Source: Dryocosmus kuriphilus
Lineage: Eukaryota; Arthropoda; Insecta; Hymenoptera; Cynipidae
DNA: 64,000 bases
Direction of reading: 5' to 3'
Assembly: GCA_038277395.1 (NCBI GenBank)
Contig: CM076193.1
Coordinates: 67,982,677 to 68,046,676, forward strand
The notes beneath the pieces are model-generated. The model ran no database searches, was not told the origin of the DNA, and was given only the letters and a program-made list of their open reading frames with translations. How positions within the stretch are numbered: position 1 is the stretch's first letter; each line of letters begins with the position of its first letter. Shown here piece by piece: positions 11,930 to 22,909 of the stretch. The position numbers and the translations under genes were made by a program.

Positions 11930-12135
11930 GAAGGGGGGGGGGGGGGGGGGGGGACACATGCACTGACTGGTTACGGAAATGCGTTCAGTAACGCTCGACC
12001 ACTTTTCAAAGGGGGGGGGGGGGGGGCTACGTATGCACTGACTGGTTACGAAAATGTGTTCGGTCACGCTCGATCCCTTTTCCAAGGTTGAGGTGGTGGG
12101 GGGGGGCTACACATGCACTGACTGGTTACGGAAGC
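11930..12135. repeat. G-run minisatellite, unit about 75-80 bp
   Basis: The phrase 'tgcactgactggttacg' recurs at about 11959, 12033 and 12114. Each copy is preceded by a G tract: 21 G at 11933-11953, 16 G at 12011-12026 and a shorter run near 12100. The unit differs from the 77-bp repeat just before it. Homopolymer lengths this long are commonly miscounted by sequencers. Confidence 0.8.
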
Positions 12136-12154
12136 GCAATCCTCATTATCTTGA

Positions 12155-12427
12155 ACAATAATGGTTTAAGATAAAAAAGTATATAGAGCATAAAAGATGT
12201 ATTTTTATGCTGGCTACAACTTTTGTTTGAAAGATTTTTTTATATTTCGTATATTTACTGAGATAAACGCAAAAAAACGTGGTTTTTATGGTGTTTTTTA
12301 TGGTTTTCACCATGAAAATGGCCTAGTCGCCAATTTTCACTACGATTTTCGTAATCAGCGAGTCAAAATACATAAGTTTATATAGTTTCAAATAAATCGG
12401 AAGTATCCGCTATTCGGAACTTTATCC
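12155..12427. repeat. Merlin right terminal inverted repeat
   Basis: Mirror copy of 9872-10140. It ends at 'gtatccgctattcggaac' followed by 'tttatcc'. The sequence immediately after it reads as an open exon of the next block, which suggests that Merlin landed in or beside a coding segment. Confidence 0.85.
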
Positions 12428-13115
12428 GTATCCTGAAACCAAACGACGAAGAAGTATCACAGAAACCCATGCTTCCATTCGAAGAAGATGTTTTATTTCC
12501 AGATGACGTTGCACTTGAAGAAGAGAATCCTGATCAAGATCGAATGCCACAGAAGATTAAAAAACGTAAGATTTTATTATAATGGATTATTTATTAAGTG
12601 TTATAAAAAATAATTTTAAAAGCATGTTTATACCACTGTATCAGGCGTAAGATTTTTACTAGAACTAGCATTGTTTATATTTTCGTTGTAAGGGATACCA
12701 ATATTTTTTATATTATAAATAAATAAAATTCGATATTTTCACATTTATAAGCTGGGCTCTTCTGTAAAATGTTGGTATAAATGGGTTTATGATATTTACG
12801 CACAGGTTTTTGACTGCATCAAAAACGATACTGGAGGTCAAGAAAATACTCACTGTTATTCCGAACTGGCTAGCAAAATAATCTCGCTATGTTCGCGTAC
12901 TTGCCAGTAGTGCTGCATTCTAATCCAATTTCAATTACTTCTCCTTACCCATAAGGCTAGAATGCTATTAGTAAACATATAGACTATCTCCGGGATCAAA
13001 TCAAACTAATAGCTGCACTCAATGCTAAGAAGACCGGCAAAGTAGTTACAGAAAATGGAAAGAACGGAAGGGAGGAGGTTGAGACTGAATTTCAACCAGA
13101 CCTACGTATAACGAT
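12428..13115 (+). pseudogene. Exon fragments of an unidentified gene in the left arm
   Basis: An open segment around 12428-12565 (KPNDEEVSQKPMLPFEEDVLF, then acidic residues to PQKIKK) ends at a GTAAGA donor. An acceptor 'acgcacag' at 12805 opens VFDCIKNDTGGQ..., which meets a stop near 12908. A clean exon at 12961-13115 has acceptor 'ggctag' and donor GTAAGT. It encodes NAISKHIDYLRDQIKLIAAL..., a helical, Lys/Glu-rich stretch. The product is not recognised. The phase does not carry cleanly from the first to the second segment, so the gene is incomplete here. The fragment from about 12478 onward is mirrored in the right arm. Confidence 0.4.
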
Positions 13116-13599
13116 GTAAGTATAAATACGTGTATGAAAAAACTTGCAGGACGTAAATTTTCATGGTGATATTACGCTTTAGCCACGTGAATCATATAAT
13201 TTCCATCATTGGAACTAGCGATTTTACATCGGACTATTATTTCACGCTGTTTTATGAGGAGAAATAAGAGTAGGTCGTGAATTTACTAGGTTATACAAGG
13301 TGACTTTTTAAATATACTGCACGTAAACATTATAAGTTATCATAAAGATCACCAAAGTCTTTTTACAGTATATACAAATAATGTCATTTAGTATACCTTA
13401 ATTAAATAATTAATTAAATTTTATATGATGTAATCTATTAATATTATAAAAGGATCTCGACGTCGTCGCAGCCGCTGCCACAGCCGCTGTCTCAAGAATC
13501 GAGACACCACTTTCTTCTTCCAAACCCATCCCAGATACCATCCTATTTCTTCCACCCACCCTCCCTATTGAAAATTCCGACATTGGATATTGCATCGGC

Positions 13600-13790
13600 C
13601 ACTACAACGGAAACTATGTCCGAACCTACATCGGAAACTATGTAGGAAACGGTGTCGGAAATGATGTAGGATCCGACGTCGTAAACTACGTCGCAAATTG
13701 GGATAGTAAACGACGTAGGTTCCGACGTAGGTTTCGACGTAGGTTCCGACGTAGGTTCCGACGTAGTATCCGATATTCTAATTTTTTAAA
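13600..13790. repeat. Array of about 12-bp units (CCGACGTAGGTT type)
   Basis: Units of the form 'cggaacctacat', 'cggaaactatgt' and 'cgacgtaggttc' follow one another at 12-13 base spacing, first in one orientation and then in the other. The array begins at CACTACAACGG (13600) and ends near 13790 before 'attctaattttttaaaattatt'. The right arm holds the mirror copy at 28345-28572, and a third copy lies at 29660-29876. The subterminal short repeats and the CACTA string recall CACTA transposon ends. Confidence 0.75.
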
Positions 13791-13799
13791 ATTATTATA

Positions 13800-13806
13800 A
13801 TTAATG

Positions 13807-13868
<62 letters not shown>
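13800..13868. repeat. TA microsatellite
   Basis: About 34 TA dinucleotides follow the 12-bp array. The mirror position in the right arm (about 28296-28327) has a shorter tract, so the two arms have drifted in length here. Confidence 0.9.
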
Positions 13869-13872
<4 letters not shown>

Positions 13873-15884
13873 ATTAATTAAAGTGATTTTATAATTCGCA
13901 TAATATTATACTTACGGACATTGGTTATCGCTTGCAATGAAAGAAGAAGTTTTTTTAAAATATATATTTGATCTTGTTAATCATACACCAAATTATTTTA
14001 ATACTAGCTGGCATAAAAAATTTACAAAAGCATCATGAAAGTATTAAACTAAAATAACACAGACTCGGTTTTTTTATCACATTTTATGTTTCAGAACTTA
14101 AATTAAGCTTTCTTAATTTTAATCGAGAAGACGCAATTGCTCAAAAAATTGTATATTTAACGCAAATTAAGGCAAGTGAGAAATATAACATATTTCGAAA
14201 TAATAAGTCACCTTGCGGGACCATCTACCGAAAGCTAGAGATCGGCGTTTCTAAATATTTTATAAGTTATTCTGAAAATTGCTCCTTTAAGTGGAGTGTG
14301 TACGCTGTGGATACTCGTGAATGAAACGAAAGTTTTTTTTCATCTTTAATTTTAAGATTGAGAGAAACATTAATGCGCAGCCTTCAATTGGGTACTATCC
14401 CTGTTGGAAAACTTCATGTCAACAATCGCGTCAAAAGTGATTTCAAACACGTTAAATAGACGTAAAAAATGGGAATAGGTTTTGACCTCCTATTTCATAC
14501 GTTCATTTTATATTTTTATTTTTTTAATTAAAGGCCTTAACAATTATATATTCCTTCTTTTTGCAGATGTCAGTTTTCATTTCTGTAGTCCCAAACAGTT
14601 TAGCTTCTTGTTTTATAAATGTAGGAATTAGAAGAATTGTTCGTTTTTCTCTTTCTGTTAATCCTCAAAAAATGTATAAATAATTTTTCAGATCTGTAAG
14701 TAAACAAAATCATGTGAGAGTAAAGGAAGCCAAACAGTATTCCAATTATTGTCGTCGTTTTTGATGTTAAGTTTTCCAATATGGTATCTATTCAGGTGTT
14801 AATACAATTGCTGATTTGCAGTATTAACTTCAGAAATGAATAACTCAATGTAAACTATAGTAATGGAACTTATTAAATTGAAGCAATTAAAGACGCATTA
14901 TTAAAGTCTTAACTTAAAATGACAATATAAACTATTTAAGATCGTAAAACGGCTAAGCTGTAAAGTCAAACACCAGACAAAAAAGTACATTTCTTGTGTT
15001 TTCATTTCTAGATTCAGATAAACGTTGGAACGCAATTTCTAACTAACAAAAATATATAATTTATGAAATGCACTATACGTCATGAGCGACAACTATTCGG
15101 TTAACATAAATAAGAGAATATTCTACATATATTAGAGGATGATGAATCCTAATCGGCGAAATTGTGTCATAAATACTCTTTAGATTTTTTTACATACAAA
15201 GTTGCAGGACTGCGAAATGCCTTTGGTGTCGATTACATTTTTTTTGCTCGATTAAACAAGAAGATATTCCAACCCTTTAATTATAAAAGCAGGCAAGTTT
15301 TTTAAAAGTAAAAATAATTTTCTGTATGTTCTTACTATGACAATCAACAGTAGTTAATAATAATAAAGGTTGGGAACAACACACAGATATTCTATATCAT
15401 TGAATGATATATGCACACAAACTTTAACTATATCGTTTGTTAATACAGCTGATTCTTCGTTGACTACTTCTACAATTCTTTGCAATATACCATATGCATT
15501 GCTGTAGACGTTAGTTGTGAGTATTTCTTGAACAATTGTGTATTCTGTTAGACTTTCTGAGTGAACTATCAAATTATTGATTTTGACATATAAACCATTT
15601 TATAATTGAGCGTAAGAGTTGTCAGAACGCTTATTATTTTTTGTTGATGACATGTACAAGCAACCGCTTTTTACTATTTTCTTAAAGCAAGAACTTGCTT
15701 TCGGGAGATTTAATATTTCAACCCATGATGCATTCACTCTGCATACGGAATCAAAATCATGTAACGTGATTGGTTTGAAGAGTGTTTTTAGCCATTGTTG
15801 TTCCTATTGTATTACAATAATTTTTAACCCTGAATGAACAAAAAGGATTTACATGATCTCTCAACGTCATAAAACTATACTTCA

Positions 15885-18565
15885 GACTTATTTGTCGGCA
15901 TATTTGATGATGTACGCCCTTAGCAGCGTGTATGACTTTTAACAAGTTTTTTTCCAGATTCAAAAGCATACGCATTATGAAACCATAGTGGTCCCCAATC
16001 TGAAATATTTCTCGATATATGTAAAAGTAAATGCACATTGAAGGTCATTGATACCTTAGTACATCAGCACGATCTAATTCATGAATTTTAATTACATCTT
16101 TCGTTAGAATATAAAAAGCTTCTACGAACAAAGCCCAGTGCATTAAAAGGTGGTCTGGCAATATGTTTTGAAGAACTATCATACTATAAAAAAGCGTCCA
16201 ATTCTCCCATTCACGTGCTTTCCAAAATTATTTTTCAAAAAACAAGCGAGTTATTTTGATGAGGTATCAATCTGTACAATATTTGATTCAAAACAACCCA
16301 GCTTTCTTTTTATTGCCAAACCACGTTGTAGCGAATTGCTTTGCGATTCCGGAGCAGCAGTGCAATGATTCAGCCACACAGCCATAAATAATATCGTAAT
16401 ACAACAAATTTATTGGTTGAGATGGACATTTTACGCCAAAAATATGTTTTTTGGAATTTGCTTTACAGTATCTGAAGCATTTTTTTCTTTCGGAACTTTT
16501 GCAGTCAAGGAATATTTAATGTTTCCAGATCGTGGGTTGTTAAGATTGCTTTGAATCCATTCCCCTGGCTGGAGACACTGACCGCAACCGTACGAGCCAT
16601 TAAACTGTGTAAATCCTTGAACTGGTGCACATGCGACAGAATCTGCACTACAGATTAATGTAAAAATTTTTATACAAATTTTCATTCCATTGATTATGCA
16701 CTCAACACCGCTGCCAGAAAGATCATTCATTTCATCAACAAATGGCTTAAGGAATATCTGCATGTTTGGCTTATCTTTTCCGAACCACAAACCAGCTGGA
16801 ATTAATTCTTTACTTCTGACTTGATACGGTAACTCATTTACCATTAAAAAGATAGGCCAAATAGAGTTTGCAAAACTCTTGAACAGGGGCTTTTCCGAAC
16901 ATAAGTGTCGGCAAAGATCATTCTGACTTGATACGGTAACTGATAAACCAGCTGGAATTAATTCTTTACTTCTGACTTGATACGGTAAAAATTTACCATT
17001 ATAAAAAGATAGGCCAAATAGAGTAAGCAAAACTCTTGAACATGATCTCTCAACGTCTATGTCTGTCGGATTCATTCAACTCGCTACAAATTCCCGATAC
17101 CGTTTACCATCATAAATATCGCGAATACAGCCTGTTTCATGAACTCTATAGTTTACAAGGTAATCATATTTGATGATTCGTACGCCAACTTAGCAGCGTG
17201 TATGACTTTTAAAATCAAGTTTCCGTTTCCAGATTCAAAAGCATACGCATTATGAAACCATAGTGGTCCCCAATCTGAAATATTTCTCGATATATGTAAA
17301 AGTAAAATGCACATTGAAGGTCATTGATACCTTAGAATACAGCATTTCTGAACGGGTAACGAATTCATGAAGCAATACATCAGCACGATCTAATTCATGA
17401 ATTTTAATTACATCTTTCGTTAGAATATAAAAAGCTTCTACGAAAACAAAGCCCAGTGCATTAAAAGGTGGTCTGGCAATATGTTTTGAAGAACTATCAT
17501 ACTATAAAAAAGCGTCCAATTCTCCCATTCACGTGCTTTCCAAAATTATTTTTCAAAAAACAAGCGAGTTAATCGAACAATTTGATGAGGTGCTTTCAGT
17601 TTAGCCATGCACGCATCAATCTGTACAATATTTGATTTAGAAAACAACCCAGCTTTCTTTTTATTGCCAAACCACGTTGTAGCGAATTGCTTTGCGATTC
17701 CGGAGCAGCAGTGCAATGATTCAGCCACACAGCCATAAATAATATCGTAATACAACAAATTTATTGGTTGAGATGGACATTTTACGCCAAAAATATGTTT
17801 TTTGGAATTAACTGCCTTCATCATATGCTTTACAGTATCTGAAGCATTTTTTTCTTTCGGAACTTTTGCAGTCAAGGAATATTTAATGTTTCCAGATCGT
17901 GGGTTGTTAAGATTGCTTTGAATCCATTCCCCTGGCTGGAGACACTGACCGCAACCGTACGAGCCATTAAACTGTGTAAATCCTTGAACTGGTGCACATG
18001 CGACAGAATCTGCACTACAGATTAATGTAAAAATTTTTATACAAATTTTCATTCCATTGATTATGCACTCAACTGCTAGATACAAATTGTTAGTATATAT
18101 TACTCGTAAGAACGTCCTAATAAAATCCTGAAATCCTCGGGTCTGCAAGTGTTGTGGAATTTTTGATAAAACACGCATTGCTGCTGCCATGTTAATGTCA
18201 TTACAGAAAGATCATTTTATTCCTGGTCATTTATACTTAGCCAGAATCAATCATTCATTTTCATCAACAAATGGCTTAAGGAAATTATATCTGCATGTTT
18301 GGCTTATCTTTTCCGAACCACAAACCAGCTGGAATTAATTCTTTACTTCTGACTTGATACGGTAACTCATTTACCATTAAAAAGATAGGCCAAATAGAGT
18401 AAGCAAAACTCTTGAACAGGGGCGCGTCTTGCGTCGGTATTAAAAACTACTGTAGCGTAACTATGTCTGTCGGATTCATTCAGACTCGCTACAAATTCCC
18501 GATACCGTTTACCATCATAAATATCGCGAATACAGCCTGTTTCATGAACTCTATAGTTTACAAGG
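15885..18565. repeat. Partial tandem duplication inside the transposase gene
   Basis: Segment 15885-17165 repeats 17165-18565 almost base for base. The left copy lacks many short pieces that the right copy has: about 40 bases near 16055, 8 and 22 bases near 16255, 16 bases near 16458, and over 100 bases near 16700. It also carries an extra local repeat of 'aattctttacttctgactt' at 16800-16990. The junction is at 'ggtaatcat' near 17163. Both minus ORFs of 214 codons (16431-17075 and 17546-18190) come from this duplicated region. Confidence 0.85.
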
Positions 18566-18871
18566 TAATCATAAATCAATTTACCTTGTGAGTAATTTAG
18601 AAATGTGACCGCGCGCGCGGTGCGTGGTGTGACGTAGACGCGCTAAGATTCAAAATAAATTTTTTTCGAACAGTACTGTGGCATTATTATTCTATTATAG
18701 TCGCCATCGAATAAAAAAGGAATCGTTTTCGAAAGGAAACATTGTCTGACGTAGAAGAATACTAAAAACATTGATACGTTTGGGTCAAATTGTTAAAAAT
18801 CGATTTAAACACTTCAATTGTTTATAAAAATTTGAATTTGTTAACAATTTTTATTTAAAAGTATTTTTTTG

Positions 18872-19447
18872 TTAAAACTCGTAATATTCACTATTCGTTT
18901 CAATTAATTTCGAGATCGGAGATGCAACGTCCATCATGACAAAGAAGTCTCTATATGCGTAATCATTTAGATGAATTTTTGTTTTGCATATTTTGCATTT
19001 GACAAACTTATCCTTACGCTCAAATCTACCTAGATATGCACCGCATTTTGAAGATGTTGCGTAAAGTTTAGTGCAGTTCTTTGAATAAAATAATTTATCT
19101 ATCAGATATCTGTTGTTGGGTAGAAAATAATCATTGAAAATGCAATTGATCAATACAAATAAATCAGTAATTTCGGTCAATGAGAGAGCATGTACCAGAG
19201 CGAATTTTAAAATCATAAATATGACTTCACCTACAGTTTTAATTGCGGGCACATTAATAGATCTGTTGAAAGCTCCGTTGTTTATTGCATCTTGAAGAGA
19301 ACGAAAATCTTTTGGCGATAAAGTTTCATCATTTTATTCTTTCATCAACGGGTGATTTTTGTCGTCAATAGTGTCCTTGAAGCATTCGTCATCTTCGTAG
19401 TTATTGATCACGTCCGGAAAATAGTCATCTGCCTCAATACTCTCTGC
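18872..19447 (-). pseudogene. Zinc-motif exon of the CACTA-like transposase
   Basis: This exon begins after acceptor 'tttcag' with AESIEADDYFPDV. It is interrupted by TAA at 19334-19336, then reopens through KTVGEVIFMILKFALVHALS to a treble-clef-like CxxC and CxxC pair (YATSSKCGAYLG, VKCKICKTKI). It closes at DFFVMMDVASPISKLIE. This N-terminal module precedes the catalytic part in the family. The stop is isolated within otherwise open sequence, so a base error remains possible. Confidence 0.65.
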
Positions 19448-19552
19448 CTGAAATAATAAATTGACACTGAAATAATTACATTACACACTTTCAATTATTT
19501 AATGATTGCATTATTAACCCTCAGTTTCCCCACGGGTAGTGGCGTCGGAGCC

Positions 19553-19625
19553 GGGGGGGGGGGGGGGGGGGGGGAGTAGGCTTGAGCCCACCCGTAAATT
19601 TTAGTGGAGTGAGGGGGGGGGGGGG
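19553..19625. repeat. Two long G tracts
   Basis: 22 G at 19553-19574 and 13 G at 19613-19625 flank 'agtaggcttgagcccacccg'. They lie in the intron between the exons ending at 19447 and 20549. They are strong G-quadruplex candidates, and the exact lengths should not be trusted. Confidence 0.85.
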
Positions 19626-19904
19626 ATAAGCCTCCCCATCATTACGCTCTCGATTTACCTGAAATTTATTATTTTACGGAATTCAAAATTATAGGTATTT
19701 GGAAATGTTAAAAATTTTTTATTGATCATGTTATGTTTTTAGAAGTTAATATAACTTTTAATTTTCGCGCGTTAAACGCAATCAATCTTAATAACCTTAA
19801 AGAAAATATTTGTACGAAAATTTAGTATAGCGAGAAACGCCTAAATCACATCATGATTTTGAGTGTTTACAAAAAATTAATGAGAGAGTTAGATCTTCAC
19901 AAGG

Positions 19905-20420
19905 TTATTAAAAATAAAAAACTTCATTTTCCCGACAAAATGTTCAAGATACAAAAAAAATTATAATAAACAAAGTTTTTCAACTCAAAAACATCAACAA
20001 ATTTTGTTTCAACTATTTTTTGCTAAAATGCACAGTTTTTGTTTTAATCGAGAAAACGTTATTAAAAATGAAAAATTTAAATTTCTTGCCAAAATATGCA
20101 AGATACGAAGTTGTTCACTACAAGAGGATCTACAAATTTACTTTTTATCATTTTTTCTTAAAGACGTATAGTTTTTGAGTTATTCGTGAAATATGTTATT
20201 AAATATAAAGGAGTACACTTTTCAGCAAGACTATGCAAGATATGAGAAAATATTAAGAATTAAGAATTGTTCACCTTGGAAAAATTTAAGAATCGAAAAC
20301 CTACATTGTGAAAATCTGGAAAATCATAAAGGAACTTTACTAATCTACAACGGATTTAAAAGAAAATTAATTGTCGGGCGCGAAGCCTGAGTGTCGTGAT
20401 GAGAATGTATTCCTTAAAGT
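19905..20420. repeat. Second locus of the 153-bp satellite family
   Basis: About two and a half diverged units ('caagatacaaaaaaa', 'caaattttgtttcaactattttttgctaaaatgcac', 'cgagaaaacgttatt') end in 'gggcgcgaagcctgag' and 'gatgagaatgt'. This is the same end block as at 8571-8640. It lies in an intron of the transposase gene. The plus ORF 20193-20390 is part of it. Confidence 0.7.
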
Positions 20421-22794
20421 CGATAGAGCCTTAAGTAAAATAATTCCTTTGTAATTTGTAATAAACTTCAAATTTAATAATTCAATTAAAAGCAGGAAAA
20501 TGTTATTTTTCTTGTAAAATAAAATTAAAATATAATGTTAATAATTACATCAGCAAAGTGCTGTATCTCATTTGCAATGATATCAATATCTTCTGCCAGT
20601 GATTCTACAACTTGAAAAACACTGGTTTCTCTAGCCCTTTCATCACATGTCAGCGTTTGCTAAAATTATAGGAACAAATTTACATTAATCTTATGGAAAA
20701 GATGTAAAAACTTAAAAAGAACAAACTAATACGAAGATTTAAGAAACATTTCACCCAAACATTATGAACATAATGATTAATTTATGAAGATCTTTTATGA
20801 TTAAAATAATACAGAGTACAACAAAGTTTAAATGTATTTGTTCGTTTGTACTCTAAATAATATTTGTTGATAAAATAAAGTAGAGACAAAAATATTTGGT
20901 TTATTTGAACGTTCACAGCTTCAGGTGCAAGAATATGAAAGATTCTTTGACTGGAGACGAATCGATTGACCTATGATATTAATTCATTTTAGTGAAGATT
21001 AAATAAGTTATACGGTTATATAATAATTTAAAAATTAGTTTTTTATAGTAACATTTTTTTCATAGGCATAATTCAAAGTTGATTCAAAAATATAAAACAT
21101 TTTTTGACTCGAGACGATTCGATGGAACTATGATATTAATGCATTTTATTGAAAAGTAAGCAAGTTGTGGAAATTTATAACAGTTGATAGGTATAAATTG
21201 TTAAAGTTAGAATTTTTTTTACATTTTTAAGAAATTGTACTTATTTACGTATATCATTAAGCATATATAAAAATGTTTAAAAGTCTATTTTATTGATGCC
21301 ACTCGGTTTTATGCATGGCACACGTTTCATAAATCTGAATTAAAGTTTAATACAAATTCTCTTACCTCACTACATTGAAGTCTCTCAAAATTCGCTACAT
21401 TTTCTACATTATCATCAGTCTCCATAAAACTATCTTTATTGTCTTCTGTCACAATCTCTGCGGTGTCTTCTATAGTAGTTTCTTTGCTATAATCATCTGT
21501 AGATAGGAAATAGGCTGCCTCCTGAAATTAAAAAAAATTGTAAAGAGATATGTTCAAAAATATAAATGTAATGTAAGATACTTATTGAATTAATGGCAAT
21601 ATTCACCTTTTCTGCGTGTTCCTTTTTATTCCTATACCAAGAAGAGGATGGGATTGGTTCGTCTGAATCAGGCTCTAAGTATGTTTTATACCGGCCTGGT
21701 CTGTTTGAACTCATCTTCACCTGAAAATATTTCTTTCATTGTATACTAAAGAAGAATATTAAAAAGGATAGCATACTAAAAAACAAAAAATATTTATAGT
21801 GGACCTATTTTAATTTATTTATATTAAATTCAATAAACTCAAGCGAAGATTTATTAATTTTTCGTTCTTAAATCTTATTATATATTAGGCAGCATTCATT
21901 TAATATTGAAGAAATAAAAGAATAAATATAAGACATGAAAATAGGATAATAAATATGTAATAATATTTTTCTGAGGAAGATCACAATACGAAGTTAATTT
22001 TTCTACTCTTTTAACAAATTAATTGAGATGAACAAAATGCACAAAATAAAATTTTTTTAACAGAAACTATAAATTTTAAAAATTGGGGAAAAGGCAGTAC
22101 ATTACAACAAGTACTATTCTCGTATTTAAACTGAATTATACAATACTTTACAATCTAAAATAATAAGGAAAGTGCTAGATGAAAAGAAATTGATTTTGAC
22201 GATTTACAAAGAACTTCTAGAACCTACCAGAAATATTCGGCCATAGAAAACTACTGCGCATCGTTTAAAATTTCTTTTAAATCTTGGTGTATGAATGTTT
22301 CCCAATGGGCGGGCATTATTACCTTATTCTATTTGCATATAGACTACAGTTTTTAACGTTTCTAAGGTGTATTCTAACCTAAAAATGTTATTGATGACCA
22401 TACTTAGCAAGAAAAGAAAATTTGTTTTAATATTGTAGGAAAGAACTTACGTTTTTATGAAAATCCAAATGAAAAAGAGATATCCATGCGAAAGATAAAA
22501 TCAATATGCAAATATTCACTTCTTACACAGTTATATTGGAAAAATCCCTCGAGATGTTGCCGTTTAATCCACGTTGCTCAAAACACAGTTAACCTTCAAA
22601 CCTGACAATGATGTTTACAATATTTATATTTTATATCATGGGAGAAACCAGCCTAGGAGCACTTCGTTTTTTAAAAAATAAACCATCAATAATTTGATAG
22701 CTCTCCGTACTTGAAAGAAGTTGATGTTACAACACACTTTCCAGCACTTGAATCGACAGTTTGACACTGCTTTCTGCTTTCCGTCGAACTATTG

Positions 22795-22909
22795 CATCGA
22801 TAAATCGATTATCGAACGAGATCGCGATTCGCGAACCGTTTCCCAAGTACATAGGTATCCTACTTAGGGAAAAGGCTCGCGATCTCGTTCGATAATCGAT
22901 TTATCGATG
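22795..22909. promoter_or_regulatory. 33-bp perfect inverted arms between two divergent genes
   Basis: Bases 22795-22827 are the exact reverse complement of 22877-22909, with a 49-base spacer that is itself partly symmetric (gtttcccaagta against tacttagggaaa). The arms contain overlapping ATCGATAA, TCGATTATCGA and GAGATCGCGA. The CGATA/TATCGATA-type cores resemble insect DREF and BEAF-32 sites. The minus-strand transposase gene starts to the left and the plus-strand BEN gene to the right, so this is placed as a shared bidirectional promoter or operator. The symmetry is directly visible; the function is inferred. Confidence 0.6.

Larger units (their letters stand above)
9872..12427 (-). mobile_element. 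Merlin DNA transposon with long terminal inverted repeats
   Basis: A 2.56-kb unit is bounded by about 270-bp inverted repeats (9872-10140 and 12155-12427). It holds one intact minus-strand DDE transposase of the Merlin/IS1016 type. Between the transposase 5' end and the right repeat lie two different G-rich minisatellites, so they sit in the leader or promoter side. The strict core of the ends begins at TTCCGAATAGCGGATAC (9880) and its complement ending at 12419. Outside the core the 8 bases on each side agree only partly, so the true tips are uncertain. No 8-9 bp target duplication could be seen. Confidence 0.8.
12475..15146 (+). repeat. Left arm of a large inverted repeat (about 2.65 kb)
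   Basis: This arm is a close reverse complement of 27025-29660. Aligned by eye, blocks such as 13440-13600 against 28535-28705 differ at only a few positions. The whole arm matches from the exon near 12478 through a 12-bp array (13600-13790), a TA tract (13800-13868) and the stretch up to about 15146. The arm length greatly exceeds typical terminal repeats. It either forms the ends of a large transposon or records an inverted duplication. Confidence 0.85.
15354..21714 (-). pseudogene. Intron-containing CACTA/tnp2-like transposase gene, disrupted
   Basis: Exons run right to left with good splice sites. Exon 21607-21714 starts at ATG (MSSNRPGRYKTYLEPDSDEP). Exon 21366-21521 is acidic. Exon 20549-20659 encodes QTLTCDERARETSVFQ. 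A long exon from 19447 down to about 18872 contains PAIKTVGEV, LTEITDLFVLINCIF, RYLIDKLFYSKNC and a CxxC...CKIC zinc-like motif. From 18584 the gene continues with YDYLVNYRVHETGC, then VACAPVQGFTQFNGSYGC and CLQPGEWI. The C-terminus at 15354-15572 ends in VVPNLYYY. Phases agree across the first four exons. The family is a tnp2/CACTA-like transposase common in insects. Breaks are an in-frame TAA at 19334-19336, a frameshift near 18425 and a partial tandem duplication (15885-18565). A GTAAGT donor at 22450 implies a 5' untranslated exon reaching towards 22790. Confidence 0.7.

Noticed and set aside
11568..12091. Overlapping Gly/Pro-rich ORFs on both strands
   Set aside because: They are G-rich minisatellites, open in both directions because of the repeat.
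13600..13790. CRISPR-like array
   Set aside because: The units are contiguous 12-13 bp repeats without unique spacers, in a eukaryotic transposon context.
22795..22909. Transcription terminator hairpin
   Set aside because: It lies between divergent gene starts in a eukaryotic genome, so a promoter or operator role fits better.
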